From: BJHL01 sp040378885
GTDB taxonomy: Bacteria > Planctomycetota > Phycisphaerae > Phycisphaerales > UBA1924
Assembly: GCA_046316615.1 (NCBI GenBank)
Contig: JBKDAN010000029.1
Coordinates: 1 to 64,000, forward strand
Length of the DNA: 64,000 bases
Direction: 5' to 3'
The first letter of the stretch is position 1; each line of letters starts with the position of its first letter. Position numbers and translations under genes: made by a program. Shown here piece by piece: positions 50,581-58,442 of the stretch. The notes beneath the pieces were generated by a model, which saw only the letters and a program-made list of their open reading frames with translations, had not been told where the DNA came from and searched no databases.

Positions 50581-51486
50581 ATGAGCGACGGCGAAACCAA
50601 CCTGCCGCCCCACGCCACCCGCGATCTCAGTGACGACGAGCTCGCCATCGTCCACGATGCCGTCCGCAACATGCTCGATCTCCCCAACTCCGCGCCCGTC
50701 GGACCAGCCGAGTGCGCCCGCGTCACGGAGTTGTACGTGTACTGCGACGACATGAGCGACGCCATCCTCGCGTGGCTCTGCCGCAAGGACTCGCCTTTCA
50801 CCGCTCTGACGGAACTGAACCTCGATTACGCGCCGATTACCGACCACGGCCTTGCGTTCATGGCTGCGTCCGATGCGCCCTTCCGCTCGCTTACCACGCT
50901 CATCCTCTCCGACACCGACATCACCGACAAAGGGCTTGCATACCTCGCCTCCAGAGGCTCGCCGCTGAATGTCCTGACGCGGCTGGATGTCTCGAGCACC
51001 CGCGTCAGTGACCAAGGACTCGCCGCGCTGGCTGCCAAGGACTCGGCAGTCTCCGCTCTCACGAGGCTGGTTCTCAAAGCCACGCACATTACCGACCAGG
51101 GCCTCGCCGCGCTTGTCGCCCCGGGCACGGCCTTGCGCGGCTTGACGGATGTGTACATCAATGAGACCCGCGTCACCGACCAAGGCCTCGTGCATCTGGC
51201 CGCCAAAGACTCGCCCTTGACCGCTCTCACCACGTTGTACCTGGGTGACACCCAAATCACCGACCAAGGCCTCGCCCACCTCGCCGCCAAAGACTCACCC
51301 TTGACCGCCCTCACCACGTTGGACCTCGGCGGCAACAAGATCACCGACCAAGGCCTCGCGCATCTAGTTGCCGCAGACTCGCCCCTCACCGCCCTCAACA
51401 CGTTGTACATCGGCAAAAACAGAATCACCGACCAAGGCCTCGCGGCGATCGAGCGGCGGTTCCCGGCCATCAACTTCTTCCGCTAG
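50581..51486 (+). CDS. Leucine-rich-repeat protein 3 of a tandem family
   Basis: The product is 301 aa from the ATG at 50581. It starts MSDGETNLPPHATRDLSDDE, different from the other two, and then has about nine 28-residue units, for example ITDQGLAHLAAKDSPLTALT. The last three units (51175-51426) are exactly 84 nt long each and nearly identical in DNA, so they were copied recently. It ends with ERRFPAINFFR. It has no signal peptide. The function is unknown, probably protein-protein contact. Confidence 0.87.
   Translation: MSDGETNLPPHATRDLSDDELAIVHDAVRNMLDLPNSAPVGPAECARVTELYVYCDDMSDAILAWLCRKDSPFTALTELNLDYAPITDHGLAFMAASDAPFRSLTTLILSDTDITDKGLAYLASRGSPLNVLTRLDVSSTRVSDQGLAALAAKDSAVSALTRLVLKATHITDQGLAALVAPGTALRGLTDVYINETRVTDQGLVHLAAKDSPLTALTTLYLGDTQITDQGLAHLAAKDSPLTALTTLDLGGNKITDQGLAHLVAADSPLTALNTLYIGKNRITDQGLAAIERRFPAINFFR
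51175..51426 (+). repeat. Three 84-nt tandem repeats inside LRR gene 3
   Basis: Units begin ACCGACCAAGGCCTCG at 51175, 51259 and 51343. Length is constant and identity is high, which marks recent unit duplication. Confidence 0.88.
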
Positions 51487-51584
51487 ACGATCGACCGCGT
51501 ACGGACTGAAATTGTCGCCGCGATGCAAGCCGTGTGATGATCGGCAGGTGGTATGACTTCACCAACAACCTGACCACGTGCCAT

Positions 51585-51620
51585 AGCCTGCCCGGCTCTG
51601 CGGGCTGGCTGTGTGTCTTT
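51585..51620 (+). terminator. Possible terminator after LRR gene 3
   Basis: AGCC-T-GCCCG pairs with CGGGC-T-GGCT around a 6-nt loop, with one internal mismatch, followed by GTGTGTCTTTTC. The T run is short and late, so the call is tentative. Confidence 0.45.
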
Positions 51621-51830
51621 TCGTCCTCCTCCCTGCATCAACGTACCACTTCGAAACGCAGCGCGCCCAGCGACATTCCTCCCTCGCGCGCACAAACCCT
51701 TTACGTCCACCTTTGTGCGCGCGCCAGCGCACCACCACACCCCCCCGCGGCCCCGATTTTCAAAAATTTCTTCTCGCTATTCCACAAGCACTTGCGCCGC
51801 CGCACAACGCAAAATCAGCAGCTTTGTGCG

Positions 51831-51848
51831 CGCGCACCATGGTGCGCG
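51831..51848. promoter_or_regulatory. Perfect 18-nt palindrome
   Basis: CGCGCACCATGGTGCGCG is fully self-complementary. It lies 62 nt before the ATG at 51911, so it could be an operator for that transcript. Confidence 0.45.
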
Positions 51849-51910
51849 GGGGGAGATACGGAGGGGCACATCGCGCGCCCCATCGCATCTGTCCAGAAAA
51901 GGGGAAGCTC

Positions 51911-52693
51911 ATGCTCACGCAGTCCACATCAGTTCCTTGCAACATCACCACCATCGATGCCGCGCGCCCCATCAACGCAGTCCAGCCCGTCTACGCCCAG
52001 CCCAACGTGCCATACCTCACCCAGGCTCGCGCTCGCGCCAACCCCTACATCAATCCGCACGACGAGTTCATCCCCACCACGCAAGAACACCTGCGCGCCA
52101 TGTGCGAACAGCACGATTACACAACCGTGCACAATGCCATCACCCCCGCACATCTGCGCGACCTCAATCCCATCGACCTCCGCCGCATCTTCTGGCTCGT
52201 TGAGTTGCAGGGTGATCTCCGCGAACTCTGCCAGGTCGATCGCACGCTCACGTTAAGCGAACTGCACGATTGGGCCACTACCCCGCACATCGCAGTCATG
52301 CTGCAAACCCTCCGCCTCCACCCCGACTGCTACCTGCCTGCCCAGCCGGTGGGCCGCACCTCCGGTGCGGCCGCATGCCAAGCCACATCCACCCTCCCAT
52401 TCCCGCCCAACTGCCCAGTCCCCACCCATCAATCAAGCCCTTCGCGCACCCAACCGCTCGCCGCTCACGTCACCACCAACACCACATCGTCACCCGCGCC
52501 CCGCCTCCGCCCTCACGCTCTTTTCGCCCGTCTCGCCGCCCTGCTCACCGTCGCCACCTTCCCATATCAACTCGTCGCCGCGCATGGGCAGGTTGAAAAA
52601 GTCGGCCAACAATCACCTTCCCCTGCTTCATCCCTCAGCGGCGGACGCGCGAGCGTCTTCGCAGGGGGTGTGTGTCATCCATCGAGGTTCATC
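51911..52693 (+). other. In-frame upstream coding extension joined to the E2 gene
   Basis: From the ATG at 51911 the frame is open straight into the E2 gene with no stop. The first 146 residues look like a real protein: YAQPNVPYLTQARARANPY, LRAMCEQHDYTTVHNAI and DLRRIFWLVELQGDLREL. They belong to no family I know. The next 115 residues are Pro/Ser/Thr-rich and start exactly at a REP-like hairpin (52348). Either this is a separate gene whose stop was lost, or E2 has a 261-residue extension. The C-rich composition makes a chance open frame possible. Confidence 0.45.
52348..52371 (+). repeat. GC hairpin repeat family 2, copy A
   Basis: GCCGCACC-TCC-GGTGCGGC preceded by GGTGG. It differs from the copy at 53249-53272 only by a compensating A-T to C-G pair change. 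Confidence 0.75.
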
Positions 52694-54127
52694 ATGGCCC
52701 ATCCCGGCAAGTCCACCGATCCCAATGTCTTCATCCTGCCTGACCTGGGCGAAGGCGTGCACGAAGCCGAACTGATCAAGTGGCGCGTCAAGGTGGGCGA
52801 TGCCGTCAAGGAGCACGACATCCTCGCCGACATGGAAACCGACAAGGCCGTCGTCGAAGTCCCCAGCCCGCGCGATGGCACCATCGCCGAGCTGCACGGC
52901 ACCGAAGGCGAGATCCTCCACGTCGGCAACGCCCTCGTGACCTACGTCGGCGGCGCAGCCAGCAAAGCCGCCAGCAACGGCAAGCACGACAAGCCCGAGG
53001 CGAAGGCTTCCGCCCAGCCCCCGCGCAACGTGATGGAACACATCCCCGAGCCCGAAGAGCGCACCGAAGACGCCGGCACCGTCGTCGGCCAAATGAGCGC
53101 CGACACCCCCGGCCTCAACGCCGCCCCCGGCAAGGCCCTCGCCACCCCCGCCGTGCGCCGCCTCGCCAAGGACCTGGGCGTCGACATCGACACCATCGCC
53201 GGCACCGGCATCGGCGGCCGCGTCCTCGAGAAGGACGTCCGCGCCGCTGGTGGGCCGCCCCTCCGGGGCGGCAGCAATCCCGCCGCCAAGCAGCCTCCAG
53301 CAGCCGCCAAGCCCGCCGCCTTCGTCGAACCCGCGCGCACCGCGCCAGCCAGCAAGCCCGCAGCCCCCGCCGCGCCCGCTGCTCGCCCCGCGACCCCCAG
53401 CGGCGACGAAGTCACCCGCGTCCCCTTCCGCGGCGTTCGCCGCACCATCGCCAACCGCCTGCGCGAGAGCGTCAATCAGGCCGTCCACTTCACCGTCATG
53501 GATGAAGCGGATGTCACCGCCCTCGACAGCATGCGCCGCAAGCTCGCCGCCGCCAGCGGCGAGAAAGTCAGCTTCCTCCCCTTCGTCGCCAGCGCAGTCG
53601 CCCGCGTCCTGGGCCAAAGCCAGTTCCGCGCCCTCAACGCAACCGTCGACGAAAAGCCCAGCGACCCCAACTACGAAGCCAGCATCAACCAGCACCGCAG
53701 CGTGCACCTGGGCATCGCCGCCGACACCGACAGCGGCCTCATGGTCCCGGTGATTCGCGATGCCGACCGCCTGGGCGTGCTCGAACTCAGCCGCGCCATC
53801 GGCACAGTCGCCGACGCGGCCCGCAACCGCACGGCCTCGCGCGAGCAGCTCATGGGCAGCACGTTCACGATCAGCAACGTGGGCAGCCACGCCGGCCGCT
53901 TCGCCACGCCCATCATCAACTATCCGGAAGTCGCGATCCTCGCGGTAGGCCGCGGCCGCGAAGGCATGGTGGTGAACAAGGGCAGCTTCCGCGTGGGCCT
54001 GCTGCTGCCGCTGAGCCTCGCCTGCGACCACCGCGTGGTCGACGGCGCGACCGCCGCCCTAGCGCTGGCCGAAGTGATCAAGCTGCTGCAGGACCCAGAC
54101 AGCCTGCTGACGCCCGCCCGCGGTTAA
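52694..54127 (+). CDS. Dihydrolipoamide acyltransferase (E2) of a 2-oxoacid dehydrogenase complex
   Basis: The product is 477 aa from the ATG at 52694, chosen because GAGG is 6 nt upstream and the protein then opens with the lipoyl domain. The lipoyl lysine is in METDKAVVEV (residue 51). The E1/E3-binding domain is ATPAVRRLAKDLGVDIDTIA (about 148-184). An Ala/Pro-rich linker follows. The catalytic domain (about 240-477) ends with ACDHRVVDGATAAL, with the active-site His and Asp. E1 and E3 genes are not adjacent, so pyruvate, 2-oxoglutarate or branched-chain use cannot be decided. A repeat lies in the linker. Confidence 0.93.
   Translation: MAHPGKSTDPNVFILPDLGEGVHEAELIKWRVKVGDAVKEHDILADMETDKAVVEVPSPRDGTIAELHGTEGEILHVGNALVTYVGGAASKAASNGKHDKPEAKASAQPPRNVMEHIPEPEERTEDAGTVVGQMSADTPGLNAAPGKALATPAVRRLAKDLGVDIDTIAGTGIGGRVLEKDVRAAGGPPLRGGSNPAAKQPPAAAKPAAFVEPARTAPASKPAAPAAPAARPATPSGDEVTRVPFRGVRRTIANRLRESVNQAVHFTVMDEADVTALDSMRRKLAAASGEKVSFLPFVASAVARVLGQSQFRALNATVDEKPSDPNYEASINQHRSVHLGIAADTDSGLMVPVIRDADRLGVLELSRAIGTVADAARNRTASREQLMGSTFTISNVGSHAGRFATPIINYPEVAILAVGRGREGMVVNKGSFRVGLLLPLSLACDHRVVDGATAALALAEVIKLLQDPDSLLTPARG
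53249..53272 (+). repeat. GC hairpin repeat family 2, copy B (inside the E2 linker)
   Basis: GCCGCCCC-TCC-GGGGCGGC preceded by GGTGG; encodes GGPPLRGGS in the linker of E2. 22 of 24 bases match copy A. Confidence 0.75.
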
Positions 54128-54160
54128 GTTCACCGTGGCGACCCAACACCCACAGGAGGT

Positions 54161-54188
54161 GTAGCAGGCGGGCACGCCCCGCCGCTAC
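54161..54188. repeat. GTAG-type hairpin between E2 and the lipoprotein gene
   Basis: GTAGC-A-GGCGGG pairs with CCCGCC-GCTAC around CACGC, 11 bp with one bulged A. No T run follows. A GTAG start is common for REP hairpins. It lies between an AGGAGG (54154-54159) and the ATG at 54197. Confidence 0.6.
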
Positions 54189-54196
54189 GATGCACT

Positions 54197-54820
54197 ATGG
54201 ATACGAATGCGGCGAAGATTTCCTGCCTGCGCGCATGCGCGACAGTTGTGCCGTTGGCTGCGTTGCTGGGCGGCTGCGTTGCCGAGAGTAACAACAGCAA
54301 CACACTTGGTCGTAAGCAGGATCTCGCGCCTTCGCTGGAAGCGGTGCAGCTCCAAGGTGTGGCCGACAACAACTCGCGTCCCGACACCGCAGCACGCAGC
54401 GATCAAGCCAGTCTGACTGGCCCGGGCTCGCGGCTCAACCGCGGCGAGTGGGAACCCGTCCCCTTCGTGGTGCCCATCGACGGTATCGATGGCATGCCCA
54501 CCTACAGCCGCCACACAACCTTCGCCGACGACACCGCCCGCCAACGCGGCGAGTTTCCGACGCCGATCAGTTCGCTCGAACTCGCCGGCGATTCGCTGGT
54601 GGACCGCCGCGATGAGATGTTGTTCGCGCCAATTGATTCGTTCGCGCAGGCGCTGCTCATCGTGCCGCGATTCTTCTTCGTGCAGCCTTGGGAAGAAGTC
54701 CGCCACGAGCCGCAACGCTACTGGATGGCGCCGGGTATGACGCAGCGCATCACCAGCCAAGATGTCGCCCGCTACGCGGAGCCCAAGACCGACGCAGCCG
54801 AACCCGCGGGGAGCAAGTGA
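54197..54820 (+). CDS. Lipoprotein of unknown function
   Basis: The product is 207 aa. The lipobox is LLGGC (residues 23-27) after VVPLAA. The mature part is Asp/Asn-rich at first (ESNNSNTLGRKQD), then EWEPVPFVVPIDGIDG, RQRGEFPTPISSLELAG and ALLIVPRFFFVQPWEEV. No known domain. The TGA overlaps the ATG of the rhodanese gene (TGATG), so the two are coupled. A hairpin lies between AGGAGG and the start codon. Confidence 0.82.
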   Translation: MDTNAAKISCLRACATVVPLAALLGGCVAESNNSNTLGRKQDLAPSLEAVQLQGVADNNSRPDTAARSDQASLTGPGSRLNRGEWEPVPFVVPIDGIDGMPTYSRHTTFADDTARQRGEFPTPISSLELAGDSLVDRRDEMLFAPIDSFAQALLIVPRFFFVQPWEEVRHEPQRYWMAPGMTQRITSQDVARYAEPKTDAAEPAGSK

Positions 54821-55194
54821 TGTCGCAGCCGATCAATCCGCAGATGGAACTGACTCCGCAGCAAACCAAGTTATTGCTGGACGAAGGCAAGCTGCTGCTG
54901 ATTGACTGCCGCACGCCCACTGAGTTTGAGTTGGTGCACGTGGCCGGCGCACAGTTGCTGCCGCTGGATCAAATCGAGTCGCGGCACGACGAAGTCGAAC
55001 CCGAGCCCGGCCAGACTGTCGCCGTCATGTGCCACCACGGCGTGCGCTCGCTCAAAGCCGCCCACGCACTGCGAGCGCTGGGCCACGGCAACGTGATGAG
55101 CGTCGCCGGCGGGATTGATCTGTGGTCGCTGCAAGTAGACAAGAGCGTGGGACGCTACGAACGCTCGACCGGTGTGCCGCGGTTTGTGGGGTGA
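54820..55194 (+). CDS. Rhodanese-domain protein (single domain)
   Basis: The product is 124 aa. GGGGAG is placed before the ATG at 54820, which overlaps the lipoprotein stop by 1 nt. The single rhodanese domain has KLLLIDCRTPTEFELVHVAG, LPLDQIESRHDEV and the active loop VAVMCHHGVRSLKAAHAL with the catalytic Cys. It may transfer sulfur or act as a sulfur carrier or phosphatase. The fold and loop fit a soluble cytoplasmic protein. Confidence 0.92.
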   Translation: MSQPINPQMELTPQQTKLLLDEGKLLLIDCRTPTEFELVHVAGAQLLPLDQIESRHDEVEPEPGQTVAVMCHHGVRSLKAAHALRALGHGNVMSVAGGIDLWSLQVDKSVGRYERSTGVPRFVG

Positions 55195-55216
55195 GGGTCG
55201 GAAAGTGGGGGCAACG

Positions 55217-56419
55217 ATGTGGACATTCCTTCAGCGTGTGTGTCTCGGCGCGGTACTTCTTCTCGCCGCCCCGGCTGCGTTGTGTTCTCCCGCCGACGAC
55301 TTTCAGCGCCTGAGTGACGCGGCGGCATCGAAGGCCCTGCGCGCAGCAGAGCGGTGGCAGGTTCTTCAGGCAATCCGGGCTGATCCGCAGTTGATGGAGC
55401 AGTGCTGGCAGCGGCTGGAGACTGCAACGCGCGACAGTGCGGGTGACGACTTGCGACTGGCGCTGGCTGTGCTGGGGTATTGGCGGCATCCGCGAACGCT
55501 TGCCGCGATGCGCAAGCACGCGAGAGCGCTGCCGAGCGACAACTACTTTCAAGGCAATGTTGCGTCCTGTCTTCACGAGTGTGCGGGCGAAAGGTTTGAA
55601 GCGCAGCAGCCCGCCAACTTCGAGAGCTTGCCTCGAGCGGAACGCATCGCCATGTGGGCCGACTGGTTTGACAAGGGCGGTGAGCCGGAGTTTGAGCCCG
55701 GCGCGGAAGAGAAGTGGAAAGAAGTTGAGAAGCTTCTGCAAGGGCTGGAGCGCAGCGCGCGCGGCGAAGACAAGAAGTTTGCACCGGATGATTTCATCGA
55801 AGCGTTCGCGCACGCACTTCTGCCACTGACGCACGAATCGACAACGCTCGCAATTGGTGACCGGCTCATTGGCGCGATGCAGCGACTGGTATCAATCTCG
55901 TGCGACGATTGCGATGGATCGATTTCGTATGCGCAGCGCATCTTCCTCGACGTTGTTCAGAACAACTTCGGCGTGCACGACCTGCAGGAAGATGCTGATC
56001 CGAGACGACGCGACGTGATTGAACCGGTTGCTCGGCAGGTCATTACGGAATGGAACGCGTTTCGAAAGGAACGAGCGGAAGGCAACGAGGGTGACTTGCT
56101 CGTCGTATGGCGCATGCGCCGACTGCATGCTCGCGGATACGGCACTAATACAGCTTCCGAGCGCGTTGTGCAAGAGTTGCTCCGCGCGATTCGCGCGGGC
56201 AGCACGGACGAAGCCAAGACCGCTAGTGACGTGACGCAGCAACTGGGTTTGTCGACGAGCATCGTGCCGATTGGTGAGGCGAACACGGTGAGCGATGCGT
56301 TGCTGCGCGGCATTGTGGTGGAGCAGGTTGTGGACAGTCTTGTTGCGGGGAAGCGGGTTGTGTGGGATGATGTGGAGAAGCGGTGGCGTGTGGAGATGGG
56401 GGCGGATCGGTGGCCGTAA
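55217..56419 (+). CDS. Exported helical protein of unknown function
   Basis: The product is 400 aa from the ATG at 55217. The signal peptide is MWTFLQRVCLGAVLLLAAP with cleavage near ALCS. The body is helical and looks like a solenoid: KALRAAERWQVLQAIRADPQ, LAVLGYWRHPRTLAAMRKHA and GDRLIGAMQRLVSISCDDCD. That suggests HEAT-like repeats, but no family is recognised. It starts 22 nt after the rhodanese stop and could share its transcript. Confidence 0.78.
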   Translation: MWTFLQRVCLGAVLLLAAPAALCSPADDFQRLSDAAASKALRAAERWQVLQAIRADPQLMEQCWQRLETATRDSAGDDLRLALAVLGYWRHPRTLAAMRKHARALPSDNYFQGNVASCLHECAGERFEAQQPANFESLPRAERIAMWADWFDKGGEPEFEPGAEEKWKEVEKLLQGLERSARGEDKKFAPDDFIEAFAHALLPLTHESTTLAIGDRLIGAMQRLVSISCDDCDGSISYAQRIFLDVVQNNFGVHDLQEDADPRRRDVIEPVARQVITEWNAFRKERAEGNEGDLLVVWRMRRLHARGYGTNTASERVVQELLRAIRAGSTDEAKTASDVTQQLGLSTSIVPIGEANTVSDALLRGIVVEQVVDSLVAGKRVVWDDVEKRWRVEMGADRWP

Positions 56420-56467
56420 CGCGAGGGCGAGTAGCTTGACGGTGTGCTGGCGGTTTACCCGCAAATG

Positions 56468-56500
56468 ACAGAACGCACTTTCTGAGAAAGTGCGTTCTGT
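56468..56500. terminator. Perfect 15-bp hairpin between convergent genes
   Basis: ACAGAACGCACTTTC / GAAAGTGCGTTCTGT with a 3-nt TGA loop. It lies between the ends of the genes at 55217 and 56536, so it may end both transcripts, although T runs are short on either side. Confidence 0.6.
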
Positions 56501-56535
56501 TGCGTTGTGATGTTTTCTTCCAAGAAGCGAGAGCT

Positions 56536-57627
56536 TTACGAGTTCACGGCCATCACGACCTTGATGCCTTCGCCGGAGATCATGGTTTCATGGGCCTTCT
56601 TGAACTGCTCGAGCGGGAACTCGTGGGTGACGATGTCTTCGAGTTCCAAGCGGCCTGAGAGGAGGAGTTCTTCCATCTGGTACCAGGTCTCGAACATTTT
56701 GCGGCCGTTGATGCCGAGCACGGTGCAGCCTTTGAAGATGACGAGTTTGTTGATGTCGAAGGTGACGGGCTTGCCGAAGAGGCCGAGCAGGGCTGCAGTG
56801 CCGCCGTTGCGGAGGGCTTCGAAGCCTTGGGTGAGGGCTGGGCTCGCTCCGGACATTTCGAGGAGGACGTCGGCGCCTTCGCCGCGGCAGTGCTTGCGGA
56901 TGTCGGCGATCCATTGATCGTCGCGTGGGTCGAAGGCTTCGGTCGCGCCGAGTTTCTTGGCGAGGGCGCGGCGCTTGGGGTCGAGGTCAGTCGCGAAGAT
57001 GCGGCTTGCGCCGGCGGCTTTGGCGACGGTGATGCTCATGAGGCCGATGATGCCGGTGCCTGTGACGAGCACGCTCTTGGCGCTGACGTTGGCGGCCATG
57101 ACGGTGTGCACGGCGTTGCCCAGCGGATCGAGCACGGCGGCGATCTTGTCGGGGATGCTGGCGTGGACGGGCCAGACGTTTTCTTCGGGGACGCAGACGT
57201 ATTCAGCGAAGCAGCCGTCGCGGTCGATGCCGATGATCTTGGTGTCGCTGGCGATGTGGGCGTTGCCGGTGCGGCTGTTGTAGTCTTTCCACGCGGTGAT
57301 GTGGCCTTCGGCGCTGACGCGCATGCCGGGCTTGTAGTTGGTTACGGCGCTGCCGACTTGTTCGATGGTGCCGACGAATTCGTGGCCTGTGACAATGCCG
57401 ACGGGGATGCGGCCGGCGGCCCAGGGGTCCCATTCCCAGATGTGGCGATCGGTGCCGCAGATGCCGACCTTTTTGACGCGGATGAGCACGTCGCGCGGGC
57501 CGGGCGTGGGGACGGGGCGGTTGGAGACGAACTGGAGTTCGGGGCCGGCGTGGTGCTTGATGAGGGCGCGCATGGTGGAGCGGGTGGGAGGAGCGACTTC
57601 GATGGGGCGAGCGGCGAGGGTTGTCAT
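56536..57627 (-). CDS. tdh: L-threonine 3-dehydrogenase-like MDR enzyme lacking the structural zinc lobe
   Basis: The product is 363 aa from the ATG at 57627; a later ATG at 57573 gives 345 aa, nearer the E. coli length. The catalytic site is intact: VGICGTDRHIWEWDPWAAG, VTGHEFVGTIEQVG and SAEGHITAWKDYNS, then RDGCFAEYV, AAVLDPLGNAVHTV and INGRKMFETWYQMEEL. These are Tdh features (threonine to 2-amino-3-ketobutyrate with NAD). The lobe that holds four Cys in E. coli Tdh has none here. No kbl (glycine C-acetyltransferase) gene is adjacent. Confidence 0.9.
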   Translation of the reverse strand: MTTLAARPIEVAPPTRSTMRALIKHHAGPELQFVSNRPVPTPGPRDVLIRVKKVGICGTDRHIWEWDPWAAGRIPVGIVTGHEFVGTIEQVGSAVTNYKPGMRVSAEGHITAWKDYNSRTGNAHIASDTKIIGIDRDGCFAEYVCVPEENVWPVHASIPDKIAAVLDPLGNAVHTVMAANVSAKSVLVTGTGIIGLMSITVAKAAGASRIFATDLDPKRRALAKKLGATEAFDPRDDQWIADIRKHCRGEGADVLLEMSGASPALTQGFEALRNGGTAALLGLFGKPVTFDINKLVIFKGCTVLGINGRKMFETWYQMEELLLSGRLELEDIVTHEFPLEQFKKAHETMISGEGIKVVMAVNS

Positions 57628-57694
57628 GGTGATGCTCGAGTGGGGCCGAAGAACGCAAAAGCGTAGACGTGTTTCGCGGACACGCGAGCGGTGA

Positions 57695-58279
57695 TCAGGC
57701 TTTGGTGGCACGGTCGAGGACGCAGGCGGCCATTTGCTTTGCGAGGCGAGCGGGTGCGCCGGGGTCGTTGTCTTCCACTTGTCCGACGACTTGTGCCGTG
57801 ACGATGGAGCCTTCGATCAAGATGTTGAGTTGATCGGCGACGGCCTGGGGATCGGCGAGGCCGGCCTGCTTGGCGAGATCGACGAGATAGCGGACGACGG
57901 AGCGTTTGTGTTCGGCGGCGACGAGGCAAGGCGCGGAAGCGGGATCGCTGAATTCGGCGGAGGCGTTGATGAACATGCAGCCGCAGAAGTCTTTGCCGGT
58001 GAACCAGTTTTCGTGGTAGTCGAAGACGGCGAGAAGACGGCTGATTGGAGAACGCTTTTTGGCGTCGACAAACTGCATCATTTTGTTGCGGAAGATTTCA
58101 TCGCGACGGCGCAGGGCGGCGAGGATGAGTTCGTCTTTGGATTTGAAGTGGTTGTAGATGGTCATGCGGCTGATGCCGCTCTCTTCCAAGATGCGGTCGA
58201 GGCCGCTGGCGTGGAAGCCGTGGCGGTAGAAGACTCGCATGGCGGCATCGACAAGTTCGTCGCGTCGGCTGGGGGGCAT
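57695..58279 (-). CDS. TetR/AcrR family regulator of the alpha/beta hydrolase operon
   Basis: The product is 194 aa. The HTH is RVFYRHGFHASGLDRILEE and SGISRMTIYNHFKSKDEL. The C-terminal part has FTGKDFCGCMFINASAEFSD, a Cys pattern typical of regulators near AhpD/hydrolase genes. It is divergent from the hydrolase gene, and the shared intergenic region holds two identical-type operators. It likely represses itself and the hydrolase-AhpD pair. Confidence 0.92.
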   Translation of the reverse strand: MPPSRRDELVDAAMRVFYRHGFHASGLDRILEESGISRMTIYNHFKSKDELILAALRRRDEIFRNKMMQFVDAKKRSPISRLLAVFDYHENWFTGKDFCGCMFINASAEFSDPASAPCLVAAEHKRSVVRYLVDLAKQAGLADPQAVADQLNILIEGSIVTAQVVGQVEDNDPGAPARLAKQMAACVLDRATKA

Positions 58280-58297
58280 GGGTGTTCCTGGTATATG

Positions 58298-58313
58298 TAC
58301 TGATGAATCAGTA
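58298..58313. promoter_or_regulatory. TetR operator 1: TACTGA-N4-TCAGTA
   Basis: TACTGATGAATCAGTA lies 18 nt before the tetR start codon, where it can block the tetR promoter. Confidence 0.8.
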
Positions 58314-58397
58314 TGTTACGGCCGGGCTTTGTTTCTGAGTGTGCGGCATTTCGCCACGTTTTCTGTAACCAATCGAGAGCGACTGCAACAGATATGA

Positions 58398-58415
58398 ATA
58401 CTGACTGATCAGTAT
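58398..58415. promoter_or_regulatory. TetR operator 2: ATACTGA-N4-TCAGTAT
   Basis: ATACTGACTGATCAGTAT lies 27 nt before the hydrolase start codon. It shares the full TACTGA-N4-TCAGTA core with operator 1. Confidence 0.8.
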
Positions 58416-58442
58416 ATACAAGGTCTGGCAAAGGAGGTTTCT

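Larger units (their letters stand above)
51487..51910. other. Intergenic region with possible terminator, palindrome and A+T-rich island
   Basis: 424 nt between LRR gene 3 and the open frame at 51911. It contains a possible terminator (51585-51620), an A+T-rich patch near 51757-51785 that may hold a promoter, two copies of TTTGTGCGCGCGC (about 51712 and 51824), and a perfect palindrome (51831-51848). Confidence 0.5.

Noticed and set aside
51175..51426. The 84-nt repeats considered as a CRISPR array
   Set aside because: They are direct, contiguous, in frame and encode LRR units; there are no spacers and no cas genes.
52628..54031. A 467-codon minus-strand frame opposite E2
   Set aside because: Gly/Ala/Asp/His-rich shadow; E2 has clear lipoyl and catalytic motifs on the plus strand.
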